DNA of 64,000 nt from Hexactinellida sp. DTS-2022 (Eukaryota; Porifera; Hexactinellida): the NCBI GenBank assembly GCA_028753945.1, contig JAPNXP010000011.1:1240001-1304000 (forward strand). Direction: 5' to 3'. Within the stretch, counting starts at the first letter, position 1. Each line of letters opens with the position of its first letter. The notes below the pieces were generated by a model. The model saw nothing but the letters and a program-made list of their open reading frames with translations. It had not been told where the DNA came from and searched no databases. Position numbers and translations under genes: made by a program. Positions 11,208 through 22,285 of this stretch are shown here, one piece after another.

Positions 11208-13690
11208 ATGAATTCAGAAGAGTATCAAGAAATTATTCAGTTTCTTCGCAACAAAAATAGCCTGAGACAGTACAAAACTCACGGCAAACAAGATGGAATT
11301 ACAAGAAAATTGTCCTCCTATTTCATTGCAGAATCCGACACACTATTCAAGGTGAGATTTATCTTTTAAACCCCTAAAATGACTCCTTTTTAGTTTCTAC
11401 TAATAAATAATCCAGCCACTGTATAGCGGTTACCTGTACATAACGCCATTTTGGCCAGCCTTTCCTGGTCGTTATTACTTACCAGGTTCTATTAGATTTT
11501 ACTTCATAGTTTTAGTAAATTTCTCCTTAGAGAGTTAAACTGGGAGGTACAGACACTGATTTGGAAGTTCCATTGGAGTCTCAGTTGGATGAAATTTATC
11601 AAAGGTTCCATGACCAAGTTGGTCATCCCGGGATTCACGCCACTCTTCATTCAGTTCCGGAAAGATTCACATGGTTGGGCCTCTTCAATGACGTTCGAGA
11701 TTATGTAAGCTAATATGATAATTATATTTATTGGGACAATGTACGTATATCCTCATTTTAGTATTTCATAGTTTTTTTCGAAATTACCCTACCCATGTGA
11801 TAGGTATTTGATGTCCTTTTTATCTAAATTGTTTATTAACTTGTTAACTGTTATCTACTTAATTAAAAATTTATAATAGGAAAATAGTTTACTTTACAAA
11901 TTATAGCTAATTCGATCACCCTTGTACTCATTTTGCAATCTTTAAATTCTGTTCGAAAAAGTTCCCTATTCCTGAAGATTATTCCCTCTCCTCATACTTT
12001 GATTTATTTTAAACAAAAGTCAATCTGTAATGTTTATGTAGATATATATTTAATTGATTTTCAATTACTCGTTAAAATATGTATAGCTTAAATTAAACTT
12101 TTGAGTTTGAATGACACCATATAACTATTCTAATTGATTGATGTACATCCAAAAATAGCATTGGAATGCAGTGCTAGTGGAACATTTGAGTTGAATCATC
12201 CATGTGCTGCATTCGTAATAATTCAGTTCTAGATTGTCTAATTAGCATAGCATTCTACTTTGACGACTAATAGCAACTAACATGATTTTCCAAGATCAAT
12301 AATTGTTTTTATAATTATTTTTACAACAGTTAACTTCAATTAACCATTTACGAATTTATACAATGGTGCAATTAGATATCGATGCTGTTTCTAATACAAA
12401 ATTATGAAAAAATGCCATATTATAATGACTTTCTTGTATACTAAAGGTAAGGACTTGCCATACATGTCAGATTACAGCGTCCTTGCCACCACAACGGCAA
12501 AAGAATCTCCAACCATCCCGCTTCCATCTAAAACGTGGAAACATATAGGGATGAACCTTATATGTGATTTCTCTGTGAGCAAAGATGGATATGAACACAT
12601 TTTAGTCACTGTTTGTTATCTAAGCAAATAGGTTGCAGTGCGCTCTCTCAAGTCGAAGACATCAGAAGAAGTAATCCAGATTATTAAGGATATCTACCTA
12701 GATATGGGATTACCGATATTATTCAGCACGACCAAGGAAGGGAGTTTACAAGTAATGTGAGTTGCATAATAATTTTTCTACATTCTAATCAAATATTATC
12801 AGTGACATATTGCTAAATATTTATTTTTAATAATATTAGTATGTATTCGAAAGAAATCTTGCTTGTATCATTCATAGATATTTCAGGAATGTTCCGGAAA
12901 ATAGGAGCTGAAAATCGTAGCACTCGTGCATATCACCCGATGGCTAACGGTTTAGTCGAAGCACATAATAAGATTCTCAAAAGGTAGTGTTATTAGTTAA
13001 CTAGTAAATGATAACAACATTTCGAATGCATGATATAGGATAATATACCAACTATGAAAATTCTTTTTAGTAAACTGAACAAAATGGAGTTCCAGACTGG
13101 GGATCATTGGACAAATCTGTTAAAAGCTGTTGTAATAATATTGAATTCCACTTTTAAAAGGTCCCATGGACAAACTCCATTCAAGGTTATGTGAGGAAGT
13201 GAGTCCAGGCATCAAGATCTTCTGTCGACCATTACCAACCTGCAGTCCAACACTGAAGAAGATTTTGCAAAAGACGATGCTATTATGAGCGAAGTCATTC
13301 CTCCACTCGATGATATTGAAGAAATATCAGACATCTTTTCTCCACCACTTGACATTCCCCAAGAAGAAGTTACTAGTATTGATGAATCTCGTACTTCTAC
13401 ATAGCATTCAGCAATGGATAGTATCAACTTTGATTAAATCAAACAGAAGATGTAATATGATAAGAAGGTCAACGAAGGACGATTAGTTGAGCTTTATAGA
13501 TTCAATAATGTTTTCTTACTCACATTTTATTATTATTATGACATCTGTAGTTCCTTTCTGAAGATGGATGATAAGATCATATACACTAACATGCAAAAGC
13601 TAAAACACTTACCCAAAACGAAGAAGAAATCAAAATATATTGGGCCTTACACGGTCAATTTCAATGAAAATATTCAATTTTATACTTGCC
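11208..13690 (+). pseudogene. Integrase-type transposase of Ginger-like element, multi-exon, broken
   Basis: Exon 1 is 11208-11351 (ATG, donor GTGAGA) and exon 2 is 11531-11704 (acceptor CCTTAG, donor GTAAGC), in matching phase. Exon 2 has the integrase zinc motif RFHDQVGHPG. Later pieces: 12447-12770 with the core start (KTWKHIGMNLICDF), a stop at 12629, then after a frameshift QHDQGREFTSN with the second Asp; 12890-12984 with YHPMANGLVEAHNK carrying the Glu; 13070-13190 and 13560-13660 as the C-terminal region. The expected first catalytic Asp reads Asn (GMNL). With stops and a mutated active site it cannot be functional. The role would have been cut-and-paste integration. Confidence 0.75.
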
Positions 13691-14142
13691 TGAATTACTA
13701 TGGATTTACACCAGTATCTATATTTACACATCTAACTACTTTCATAGTAAGGATTGCATTCTTTATTTTCCTGAATTATTGTTGAGTAGTCATTGATATT
13801 TTATAATTTACTTCTCCAATTGATGTCAATTTCAGCTATCTCATAAACTTCCAGGCAATAATAATTACTTCATCATTTTTTATTTTCTAGGAAATTCTAA
13901 AACATAATATTCTCAAGGAACCTTCGCGACTCTTAACATGAGAAATTGTACAGAAGCTTAAACAAACAACACATCTATACTCTCAACACCCATTTATTTC
14001 AGTTTTTGAATGGTGAAAAAGAAGATAAAATTGTAAATATAACCGAGTAAAAATTAGTAAATTCTAGAAGAGTAAAACACAACTTATATCCATTGAATCT
14101 AATTATCTGTAGAAGAGAGACATAATTGAGATGTAATGGAAT

Positions 14143-14228
14143 CAGTGGCGGCGCCAGGGGGGGCCATGGCCCCCACTCTTTTGAGGCTGCCCCCCCCCAC
14201 ATAGAATAACAATGTTGTAGTGTGGCCC
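14143..14228. mobile_element. hAT MITE (CAGTGGCGGCGCC), truncated
   Basis: Begins CAGTGGCGGCGCCAGGGGGG and shares TTTTGAGGCTGCCCCCCC and AATAACAATGTTGTA with the element at 15251 (opposite orientation). The second end is missing, so the right border is approximate. Confidence 0.55.
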
Positions 14229-15250
14229 CCAAAGTAATTACAGCTATTATGGATTTCGGTGCTAGATATTACGTATAGTTTAGATGTAGAGGTTGATGAA
14301 AGAAACATGTGTGATGATCGATGAGCACAAAAAATTCTAGAAAAAAATAGGCAGAATGGGAGATTGAAAGAAAGGAACTGTGTAAAAAAATAAGACAATC
14401 AAAAAGACAAATAATAAGGTTGGAAGATATTAGTTCAGATTAATTAAGTGGGTGGAGGATTATTAAATTAAAATAAAAATATATTATGCATTTTTTGTTT
14501 TGTTCGTTTTGTTTGCTTTGTTATTCATAAGATTTAAATAAAATTGTGCTTTACCAGTATTAATTAATGGTATTTTTAAATTAATTAATCTATAAGGGAA
14601 AATGCGTATAGCTTGACTAGATCCTGTCTTTTAGAAGGCAAATGGATTAGAGTTAAATGTTTCAATTATATAAGAATTATAAATATGATGTATTGTAGCC
14701 AACAAAATGGTTCAGTTAGAAAAAATTTAAGAATTGCAAGACATCGAATTTAGTAATCGTTTTGGGAACCAGTTACCTCTTTCTTGTAATCGGAAGTGAT
14801 GAATAACTAACGCATTCCATTTAATTCCGGAATTTGGTCCAAGAATATATGCTGTTAGTTCGGATTACATCAAATTTAATGATCAATGAAACAAAGTTGA
14901 GTTGCTACTACGTATTAATTAATTGTATTAATTAATTAATAAACAAGGGATAATATAGATACATTATTGAATAAACATGGCCTTCTTTTAATAAAGAAAG
15001 TAGATTACAATTAAATATTTCAATTGTGATAATTCAACGGGATAATTTATTGTAGTATAGAATAAATTTAGAAAACAATTAATTTTATAATTAATTAATC
15101 TAGAAAGTGGGAAGTTGTTTCACTATCAGCGTCTCAAAAAACCACAAACGAATTTTCAATAGCACATCCAGTGTGTATAGAGTGAATCAGTTAGGCGTCT
15201 CATAATTATACAGTGTAATTTGTAATAGCACATCCATGGTATATAGAGTG

Positions 15251-15388
15251 CAGAGGCGATGCAAGGATTTTCAGGCAGGGGAGCTCTGGGGGGGCTAGGG
15301 GGGATTTCATGGGGGCCACACTATACAACATTGTTATTCTAGGGGGGGGGGGCAGCCTCAAAAGAGGGGGGCCATGGCCCCCCCATTG
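15251..15388. mobile_element. hAT MITE inside the Ginger-like right end
   Basis: From CAGAGGCGATGC to CCCCCCATTG with perfect 8-bp TSD ATAGAGTG (15243-15250, 15389-15396). It interrupts the right TIR of the Ginger-like element; the left TIR shows the uninterrupted version. Confidence 0.85.
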
Positions 15389-15471
15389 ATAGAGTGTATC
15401 ACATAGGCGTCTCAGAATTCTACAGCGCCTCAAAATTCTACACAACAGTTTTATTAGTGATTTATTAATAG

Positions 15472-16056
15472 CAGGGCTTTTCATGAGTCACCGAGTCAAC
15501 TGACTCGAGTCACCGAGTCATCTGACTCGTGACAAAATTCAGTGACTCGAGTCACCGAGTCAATTGACTCGTGACAAAATTCAGTGGCTCGAGTCACCGA
15601 GTCAATTGACTCGTGACAAAATTCAGTGGCTCGAGTCACCGAGTCAATTGACTCGTATCATTATTCAGTGACTCGAGTCACAGAGTCAATTGACTCGTGA
15701 AAAATTCGGTGACTCGAGTCACCGAGTCTGGATCAATGACTTGCGAGTCATCAAGTCCATCAGATGATATATTTTGATAATCATGGGTTTTTCGAATTCT
15801 GATTACAATCAGATTAGTAATAGAATATACAGGTACAGTATATACTTAATTTCCAATGGTTATGCTTACCATAGGTACACATCGATAATCATAATTCGCG
15901 AATCCTGACTCGATGACTCGCGAGTCAAGACTCAAGTCACCGAATCAATTGACTCGTGACAAAATTCGATGACTCGAGTCACCGAGTCAATTGACTCGTG
16001 ACAAAATTCAGTGACGCGAGTCATCGAGTCAATCAAATGACTCGTGAAAAGCCCTG
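15472..16056. mobile_element. hAT MITE filled with a GAGTCA minisatellite
   Basis: Ends CAGGGCTTTTCATGAGTCA and, inward from the right, CAGGGCTTTTCACGAGTCA; perfect 8-bp TSD ATTAATAG (15464-15471, 16057-16064). The interior is tandem units of roughly 36-42 bp built on GACTCGAGTCACCGAGTCAA and TTGACTCGTGACAAAATTCA. It lies 24 bp right of the Ginger-like element. Confidence 0.9.
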
Positions 16057-16184
16057 ATTAATAGCGTACAGATATTCCTAAGTATAGATCTCTATTCTGT
16101 TTTCCACTTTACGGTGGGTAAGGCTGTAAAGCAGCCGATAATTGCAATATGAGTGTCTACCACGAACGAACAAAGGTCGCGAAG

Positions 16185-16289
16185 CAACCTTTGTGAGAGA
16201 GTGAACCACCGCGAAGCGACCGATACCGAAGGGCTCGTATTATTAAAACTCGATTGTTGTGTATTGTCAGAATTGCAATAAGTGATGGG
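16185..16289 (+). repeat. Dispersed repeat R, most complete copy (left part)
   Basis: Contains CCGCGAAGCGACCGATACCG, AAGGGCTCGTATTATTAAAA and CTCGATTGTTGTGTATTGTC, then GTGATGGG. It is split by the hAT element 16290-17425 and continues as GGGATTGGGGAATGGAACCG at 17426. It joins the blocks seen separately at 3686 and 4040. Confidence 0.65.
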
Positions 16290-16467
16290 TTGGGTGCGGC
16301 CCGTAAAGCCCGTGGCCCGCTTATTTATTCCGCCAACCCGCGATTTAGGAAATTTGTTTATTTTAAGGCAATGTTGGCTGAATTCGTGAATATATTCTCA
16401 AAAAGTGAGAATTCATATAATTTCCGGGATATAAGATGAGGGAAATCGTATGTGCAAATAGTATATA

Positions 16468-16654
16468 CAGTGGAGCCTCCCATAACGGACACTCCAAATA
16501 GCGGACAACCTCTAAATAACGGACAACCCTCGTGGCACGGATTTATTTATTTAGCATATGTCTAATAGAAAAGCAACCTCTAAATAGCGGACAACCTCTA
16601 AATAACGGACAACGGTTCCGGTCCCAAGGTGTCCGTTGTTCAGAGGCTCTACTG
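16468..16654. mobile_element. Pogo-like MITE, 187 bp, nested
   Basis: TIRs CAGTGGAGCCTCCCATAACG and, at the right, CAGAGGCTCTACTG; TA each side. Internal copies of CCTCTAAATAACGGACAACC. Same family as 62650-62768; the TIRs resemble those of 61121-61306. Confidence 0.9.
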
Positions 16655-16700
16655 TATATGAAACTTTTTATATGGGCAACAGTTTGATAGTTTCGTTAGA

Positions 16701-17222
16701 ATCTGGTCGTTGAAATCCAAAAATGGGTCATACGAGATTTACCAGAAAATCTTCAATTTTAGGTTTATCTCTAATAATCTCGTTAAATCCCATTTTAGAG
16801 GGTCGATATGTGTATAATTATACTAGTGGAGTTGAAGGAGGGGTCAGTAGATTGGATAGGCACACAATTTGAGAATGGAATGTTCGCACATTCCTGACAT
16901 ATTTTGATACATCCAGCGTTGCAATCGAAAAAATCCTCCAAATATTGTCATGTGATATAGTATTTTGCTGGAAATTTAACGCTGAGTACAAATATGATGA
17001 TTATAAGTTGATTATATTAGATTTGAGAAAGTTAGTTATGGAAATGTCGGCGATTTACTATGAAAGGCCGACACTGCCATACACATTATTTTTTCCCCAA
17101 ACGGATTTTAGCGGATTTTGGATACGTATGTTTTTCTAAAGAAATTCCGCTTCTAAGTTCTAATGATACTAAAATACGCTTTGTATGAATTTTTCTAGGT
17201 TCAACTTTCCAACGACCAGACT
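16701..17222. mobile_element. Unclassified nested element with CTGGTCGTTG inverted repeats
   Basis: Left ATCTGGTCGTTGAAA and right (inward) GTCTGGTCGTTGGAAA. This interval is absent from the related hAT copy at 43262-43705, so it is an insertion of about 520 bp. A 65-codon frame at 16945-17139 lies inside, without recognisable homology. Exact ends uncertain by a few bases. Confidence 0.6.
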
Positions 17223-17450
17223 ATTAGTTAATCCCTTTTTCTATATATTAATAGTGGAAAATAGTAGCATTAGTGTATCTAGATTCTAGACTTTTAGATT
17301 TATTTGTTATTGAAAAAATAACAATTGATCTTTTTGACTCTTTTCGGGCGGTTTTGGGCCCGCGGCCTGTGGAAAAGGCCCGCAGCCCGTGATTTACAAT
17401 AAAGCCCGCACGGATCGCTCCCTAAGGGATTGGGGAATGGAACCGCACAG

Positions 17451-18129
17451 TGTGTTAGCATCTATAAGTAGCCAATTTTTTGTAATGTCATAAACGTGTT
17501 ATACTGGCATAATATTATTCTTGATGTGAATAATATTTCATATTTCAATTTGTTTAGTGATTCAACGTGTATTGGAGCATAATTTAATGTAATGTAATTA
17601 TGTAATCTTATATGCAGGCCCTTGCACGTCAAGATATTTATTATAATCAGACATGAATCATTTGTACTTTATACCCTATTTTCCCTATATAACTCAACTA
17701 AGGGAAATATACAAAAAATTACATAATACAAATAAAATTTTATAGACTTTATTGACGTGTAGCAAGAGTTACTACTTGCCACATAATCTAATGGTTACAA
17801 ATAAGATAGAATATAATGGCACAAAACAGTTTGGTGGTGGTGGCAGCAGCAGCTATGCCACACCAATTTCAGTTGTGTTTACGAATACCAATATGCCGCT
17901 TCTATATTTGCGGCAGGGTTTTACACGCCTTAAATCTTTACTCGCCATAAGCCTTGTTTTTTATTTAAAAAAAAAAATAGTATGGCAAGTAAGATAAATT
18001 AAAAATGCGAAATTCAAAAATTAGGAGGGTAAATTATTCAGGAGTGCAACAAAAAAAACTTAAGGCTAGTAAATAATTTTATTAGATGGAAAAAAATTAA
18101 GGCGTGAAAAATTAAGACAAGTAAAATTA
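17451..18129. other. No recognisable feature
   Basis: AT-rich sequence between a repeat and a transposase fragment. Small GGT/GCA runs near 17830 look like simple sequence. Confidence 0.4.
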
Positions 18130-18333
18130 ATGCGTGTTATAGAGAGAATTGATTCAATTGATTTGGAAATTATTGAGAACATTTGTACATGCCTTAAACC
18201 ACTAGAGATGGCAGTCTCTGCATTAAGTAGTCGAGATGCTACGTTACTCTCTGCTGTGGAATTTATCAATTCTTTGATGGATCAATTTAAAAAGATTTGG
18301 ATTAGACAAATGGCATCTTCAAATCGATGCTAA
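18130..18333 (+). pseudogene. hAT transposase fragment
   Basis: Short frame with CLKPLEMAVSALSSRDATLL followed by SAVEFINSLMDQF. This resembles the segment of many hAT transposases that reads roughly L-E-P-x-K-L-A-x-E-x-L-x-R-x-D-A-x-L-L-T-A. Only about 65 residues remain; it ends 30 bp before the left end of the P-like element, which probably inserted beside it. Confidence 0.55.
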
Positions 18334-18524
18334 TTGTATTATGCATATATAATAAATCGAACCATAGATGACTCAAGTATAAGGATAGACCATTGAATAA
18401 CCATGGATGAGCTCAAAGGCCAACCTACTGCATTGGATAAAATACAATGTCATGACTCTTTCATTGCATTAAGTCAACTAATGACAGTAAATTCCAAAAC
18501 AATAAATATATAACTGATCTAAGT

Positions 18525-21500
18525 TCAGTATTTCTTAAATTTCTTAGCCTTTCCAGAGTTGTCTCCACGAAAACTAACTTGAAAATTATAATCTTTAACC
18601 TTATTGGAGATCAGGCAGTTCGCGATTACACCAAACATTTTCTGCAATATATGCCAATAAATCATGTTACATGAAGAACAAGTATCACCCCAAGTTTCAC
18701 TGCAATTGTTTTCTATATACTCTATAGCTAGAGAAACTAATATCTGTTTTGAAGGTCCCTGAACTAGTTCTTTCATTAGCGAGATGTCATTATCAATTCC
18801 GACGAAAATTTTCCATAAAATAACAACTGCTCCCAAGATAGTATCTGATGGCCACTTAAGTGATCCCCTGTCCACAATTTCCAAATATGCGAACCTTGAA
18901 TCTTTGGGCAAATCGATCATGAATTATTTGTCGGTGGTGAGGTAATCGAGACAGATAGGGCATTTATTTGATCGTTTGTAAAATTGATGCACAGCAAAAC
19001 CAGTCATGAAGGCTAAAGCTTGCAGAGTTTGGGTGTCATAATCTATCGCTTCTAAATTTGGGAGTTGGTTCATTATCCGTTCTTTTGTTTGAAGTGATAT
19101 AGCTGAAGAGTCCGGGTCATCTACTGAAAAATTAGAGAATCGCTTAATAAAATCTTGAACAGAAATTTGTTCTGCACTTAATTGGTACAATTTAAGCATA
19201 CTAGATACTTTCAGTCGCCGCTCAGACTCTAGTATTTGACAATATGATATATGATAATTGGCTCCAGACATTTGTCTGTACAGTCCAAAATGGTGCTCTA
19301 ACGCATCATTCTGTAAAAAGGAGGTCAAAACATATGAAAAACCACAGTTGTTAGTTAAATGACGAACTAAAAGTGGCAATGCTATGCACGTGTGCCTTAG
19401 ACTAGTGAATGTCTGGCGGGTGAGTGACGCTTTGTTTTCTTTTGTTGTTGCTTCCCAGGTTTCAATCCAAACTACAATACGCTCTAGGAAAGAAAAGCGT
19501 GGATCGTCTCGTACTAGGGGTTTTGAAAATTCGTCTCTCAAACGTGTTCCTTTCTGTGGTGTACTGATATTAAATATTTTCCAGATTTTTAAAATGATAG
19601 ATATAAATTCGGCTGTTTGTGTTTTGAATGCATTATCTCGCGAATCATTCTGAATTTGCAGGCCAGCAATAGTTGATTCATGAAATATCTTGAGTGCGAG
19701 TTTTACGTTCTGTCGTTCCATGCTCGAAGGCCAGCACGACTTTGCTGTCAGATGGTGTGCAATTTTGGCGAAAGAGTGCTGTTCTTGCTTGTAGAGTAAT
19801 CTCACATCTTCAAAACAAGCTTTGTACTGGTTAAGAGGATATTTGATGGAGTCAGTGGAAATATCATCAATAGAGGGAAAAAGAAATGTGTGGTTATAAT
19901 CTTTGGTGTTTATCCAATTGTTCCGAATCCATTTCAATATGTGAACCGCATCAAATAACAGGAAAATGTTCCTGGTAATGTCAACTGGATGAGGAACAAT
20001 GGAAGTAAGAGTCTTTTGATCAGAGGAAAACTTCTTAAAAATGTTAACATTTTGAGGGTAGTTATCAGAACAAATTACCTGAACGAATAGCCCGCATTAT
20101 TCGATTTCACAAATAACAGATTTTATGGACATATGTAAATCTGATGCATTGGTAGAGGACAGAGGGAATAGGCGAACAATGGTTGACCATTTCTTGTGGA
20201 GACTAGTAACCATTATTGCTAAACCGTCTTAATTGGATCTTCTGTGTCAAGTGTCGGTGCAATGATATTACCCCCCTTATAAGCAATCTCTGACTTGACA
20301 TGAACTTCATCAATTTGAACGATGACGTTCTTTTGCTGGAGTGAGAAGTCTTTTGTTGCATTTTTTAGAAAAACAAAGTATTCGCTCTCTAACCCAATAG
20401 GATAGTACAGCCTCTGTAACGTGTGGAAATGTGGGAGTGATAAACAGTCAAGAGATTGCAAGTAGTTATAACAGGAGTGGGAGTAGATATGAGCCTTGAG
20501 CGACAAAACCTAAAAATACAAAATGGTATAAATTCACAAATATATAAGGAGCTTGTTGTTGAAATATATAAGTACGTACCTGTGTAATAATGTTGTATCT
20601 GCGCCTATTTTTTGGAACCATGATATTCTTAACCTGGCCTAAAATGAAGTGAAGTCGAGGGAGGTATGTAGATATCACATTATCTTCTTTATTCAGTTTT
20701 AGATCTTTTGCGGTACACTCCTCTATTTCATCAATTGCATCAATGATATGTATTATGTACCTTAGCTGAATTAACATGATGACATATAGAATCAGTCTCA
20801 GAACCAGTCTTTATAAATGAGCTACGTACAATTTCACTAAAAAGAGCTTCAACTTGGCGTATATCATTTAACGCATTCAGGGAGAGAGAAATCGGTTCGT
20901 CTTCGTAAAAGGCGTTGGTAATTAAATCAGAATTAACAGATAGACTGGCTTCAATTGATATCCTTGATTTTTCTAACCGTGGGAGTAAAAAATGAATTGA
21001 ACTATCACTCGAATACCAAATAACCCAGTTCTGAAGAGATATCAAATTGAGGTTTTGCTTCAATGCATCAAGAGTGGCAATACAATACTTCTCCTCATCA
21101 GCTTTGAATGATTGTTGACTTTCCTTTATCACCTGAGTAAAGAAATGCTCTTCTTTCTCCTCAAACTTTAAACGTTCAATATGTTTAGATCCTACGGGTG
21201 CTGAAAGATATGTGGGACATCCTGGAAAGAAACATGGAACGGCATCATTGCGAAGGACTGGCACTATACGAGGGAATTCTTGAAGGGATGCGTTTGGACC
21301 TGATGGCACCGAGTATGTCCGTGAGATGTCTTCATCGCGGAAATGTTTTTCACAAACAAAAGTGTTAATATGGATATCTACTAAGTGTAGCGCTGTTATC
21401 CACTTAGATCTGACTTCTGGCTCCACAGGTAGTTTAAGGTTCAGGTATACTGTAATGCACTTCTACCAAAATTATTTACCTCATTTACTTGAAATTTTTA

Positions 21501-22201
21501 CTGCGGATTTGAATCATCCTTCTATTTGCAAAAATGCAATAATATTTCAATGACAAGTAAATGTGAAAATTTTAGGTTTCCAAATTTTACTCATTTGTGT
21601 AAGAGATTTTTTAGTAATAATGAAGCTTACAATAGTAAATACTGTTTAAATGCGTTTACCTATATCTTGTTTATCCTTTAGCGTCTGGGATTGTTCCAAA
21701 TTTATTTATTTTTAATTTTCTTGAATATTACGTGATGTCAACTTTTTAATCGAAATTTTCCTATCCAAAATCCGCAAAGCATCTGCAACTATTTCTAATT
21801 TAATAAATCGCAAACGATACAGGATGTATCTAGACGAGATTTATCCGAAACTGTTGAGATTTCGATTCTACTTGCAAAACTGAAAAAGTTTCTTATCTAC
21901 ATAAATCTGAAAATGTTAGTTTTTAGATAGCGGGTTTTGAAAAAAAAATTACATCAATTATTCCTAGATTGAGGTGACCAAAGTGTGTTAAACTGGAAAA
22001 ATATTAGGAATTCTTCTTAGAAATCTCTTGAGAGTACTTATTGGTATCAATACAATCCAAAAATGCAATAAAAGAGAGATAGACAATGATTTGGATTTTA
22101 TCGAATTTTGTAGAGTATACCTGAACCTTAAACACGGTTACATAACCATCAGTAGAACTGTAGTTTCCTTTACAGCCAGGCGCAGAACATTTGTTGGGCA
22201 T
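18525..22201 (-). pseudogene. P-type (THAP9-like) transposase, interrupted
   Basis: Starts MPNKCSAPGCKGNYSSTDGY (THAP zinc finger, C2 half) at 22201. After the MITE at 21438-22127 the finger resumes (VEPEVRSKW, then FVCEKHF with the C and H ligands) and a long linker to about 20740. Catalytic RNase-H-like core: VIVQIDEVHVKSE (first Asp) near 20310, LLFDAVHILKWIRN (second Asp) near 19950, NDALEHHFGLYRQ (Glu) near 19300. The C-terminus ends at 18525. Introns are likely near 20770 and 20510. Breaks: MITE insertion, frameshift near 20220, in-frame stops near 20100 and 18927. Non-functional now, but domain order and catalytic residues are all present. Confidence 0.85.
21438..22127. mobile_element. 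TTAA-flanked MITE inside the THAP exon, 690 bp
   Basis: 14-bp TIRs GGTTCAGGTATACT and complement, flanked by TTAA (21434-21437, 22128-22131). Removing it and one TTAA rejoins the THAP frame exactly (VTVFK to LPVEPEVRSKW). The TTAA target is typical of piggyBac, although the ends start GG, not CC. Splicing at the intron-like CAG|GTATAC and TTACAG sites would not restore the frame. Confidence 0.85.
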
Positions 22202-22285
22202 AATTTGCTAATTAATTGAATATTAAAGATTATAGTAAAGTGAATTATCATGAAATAAATCGAAAATATACATGATTGTAGACTA

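Larger units (their letters stand above)
10967..15447 (+). mobile_element. Ginger-like DNA transposon, decayed
   Basis: Ends TGTTGTGTAGAAGTTTGAGA and ...AATTCTACACAACA are inverted repeats of well over 60 bp, begin with TG and end with CA, and are flanked by GTTC (10963-10966) and GTTT (15448-15451), a slightly decayed 4-bp TSD. Subterminal copies of TGTAGAATTCTGAGACGC recur in both ends. The inside carries a retroviral-type integrase gene in several exons (11208 onward) and two hAT MITEs (14143, 15251). TG...CA ends, 4-bp TSD and a lone integrase match the Ginger superfamily. Confidence 0.75.
16290..17425. mobile_element. hAT MITE (GTGCGGCCCGTAAAGCCCG) with two insertions
   Basis: Ends GGGTGCGGCCCGTAAAGCCC and ...GCACGGATCGCTCCCTAA. 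Flanking octamers GTGATGGG and GGGATTGG agree at 6 of 8 positions. Related to 43262-43705 (opposite orientation), which lacks both inserts at 16468 and about 16701 and so gives the empty sites. Confidence 0.75.

Noticed and set aside
15484..16060. CRISPR-like regularly spaced repeats
   Set aside because: Units are contiguous and degenerate without unique spacers and lie within hAT ends; a eukaryotic minisatellite.
21438..22127. Interpreting the gap in the THAP domain as a normal intron
   Set aside because: The intron-like borders (GTATAC, TTACAG) leave the frame shifted, whereas removal at TTAA restores it precisely; inverted repeats at the borders also indicate a MITE.
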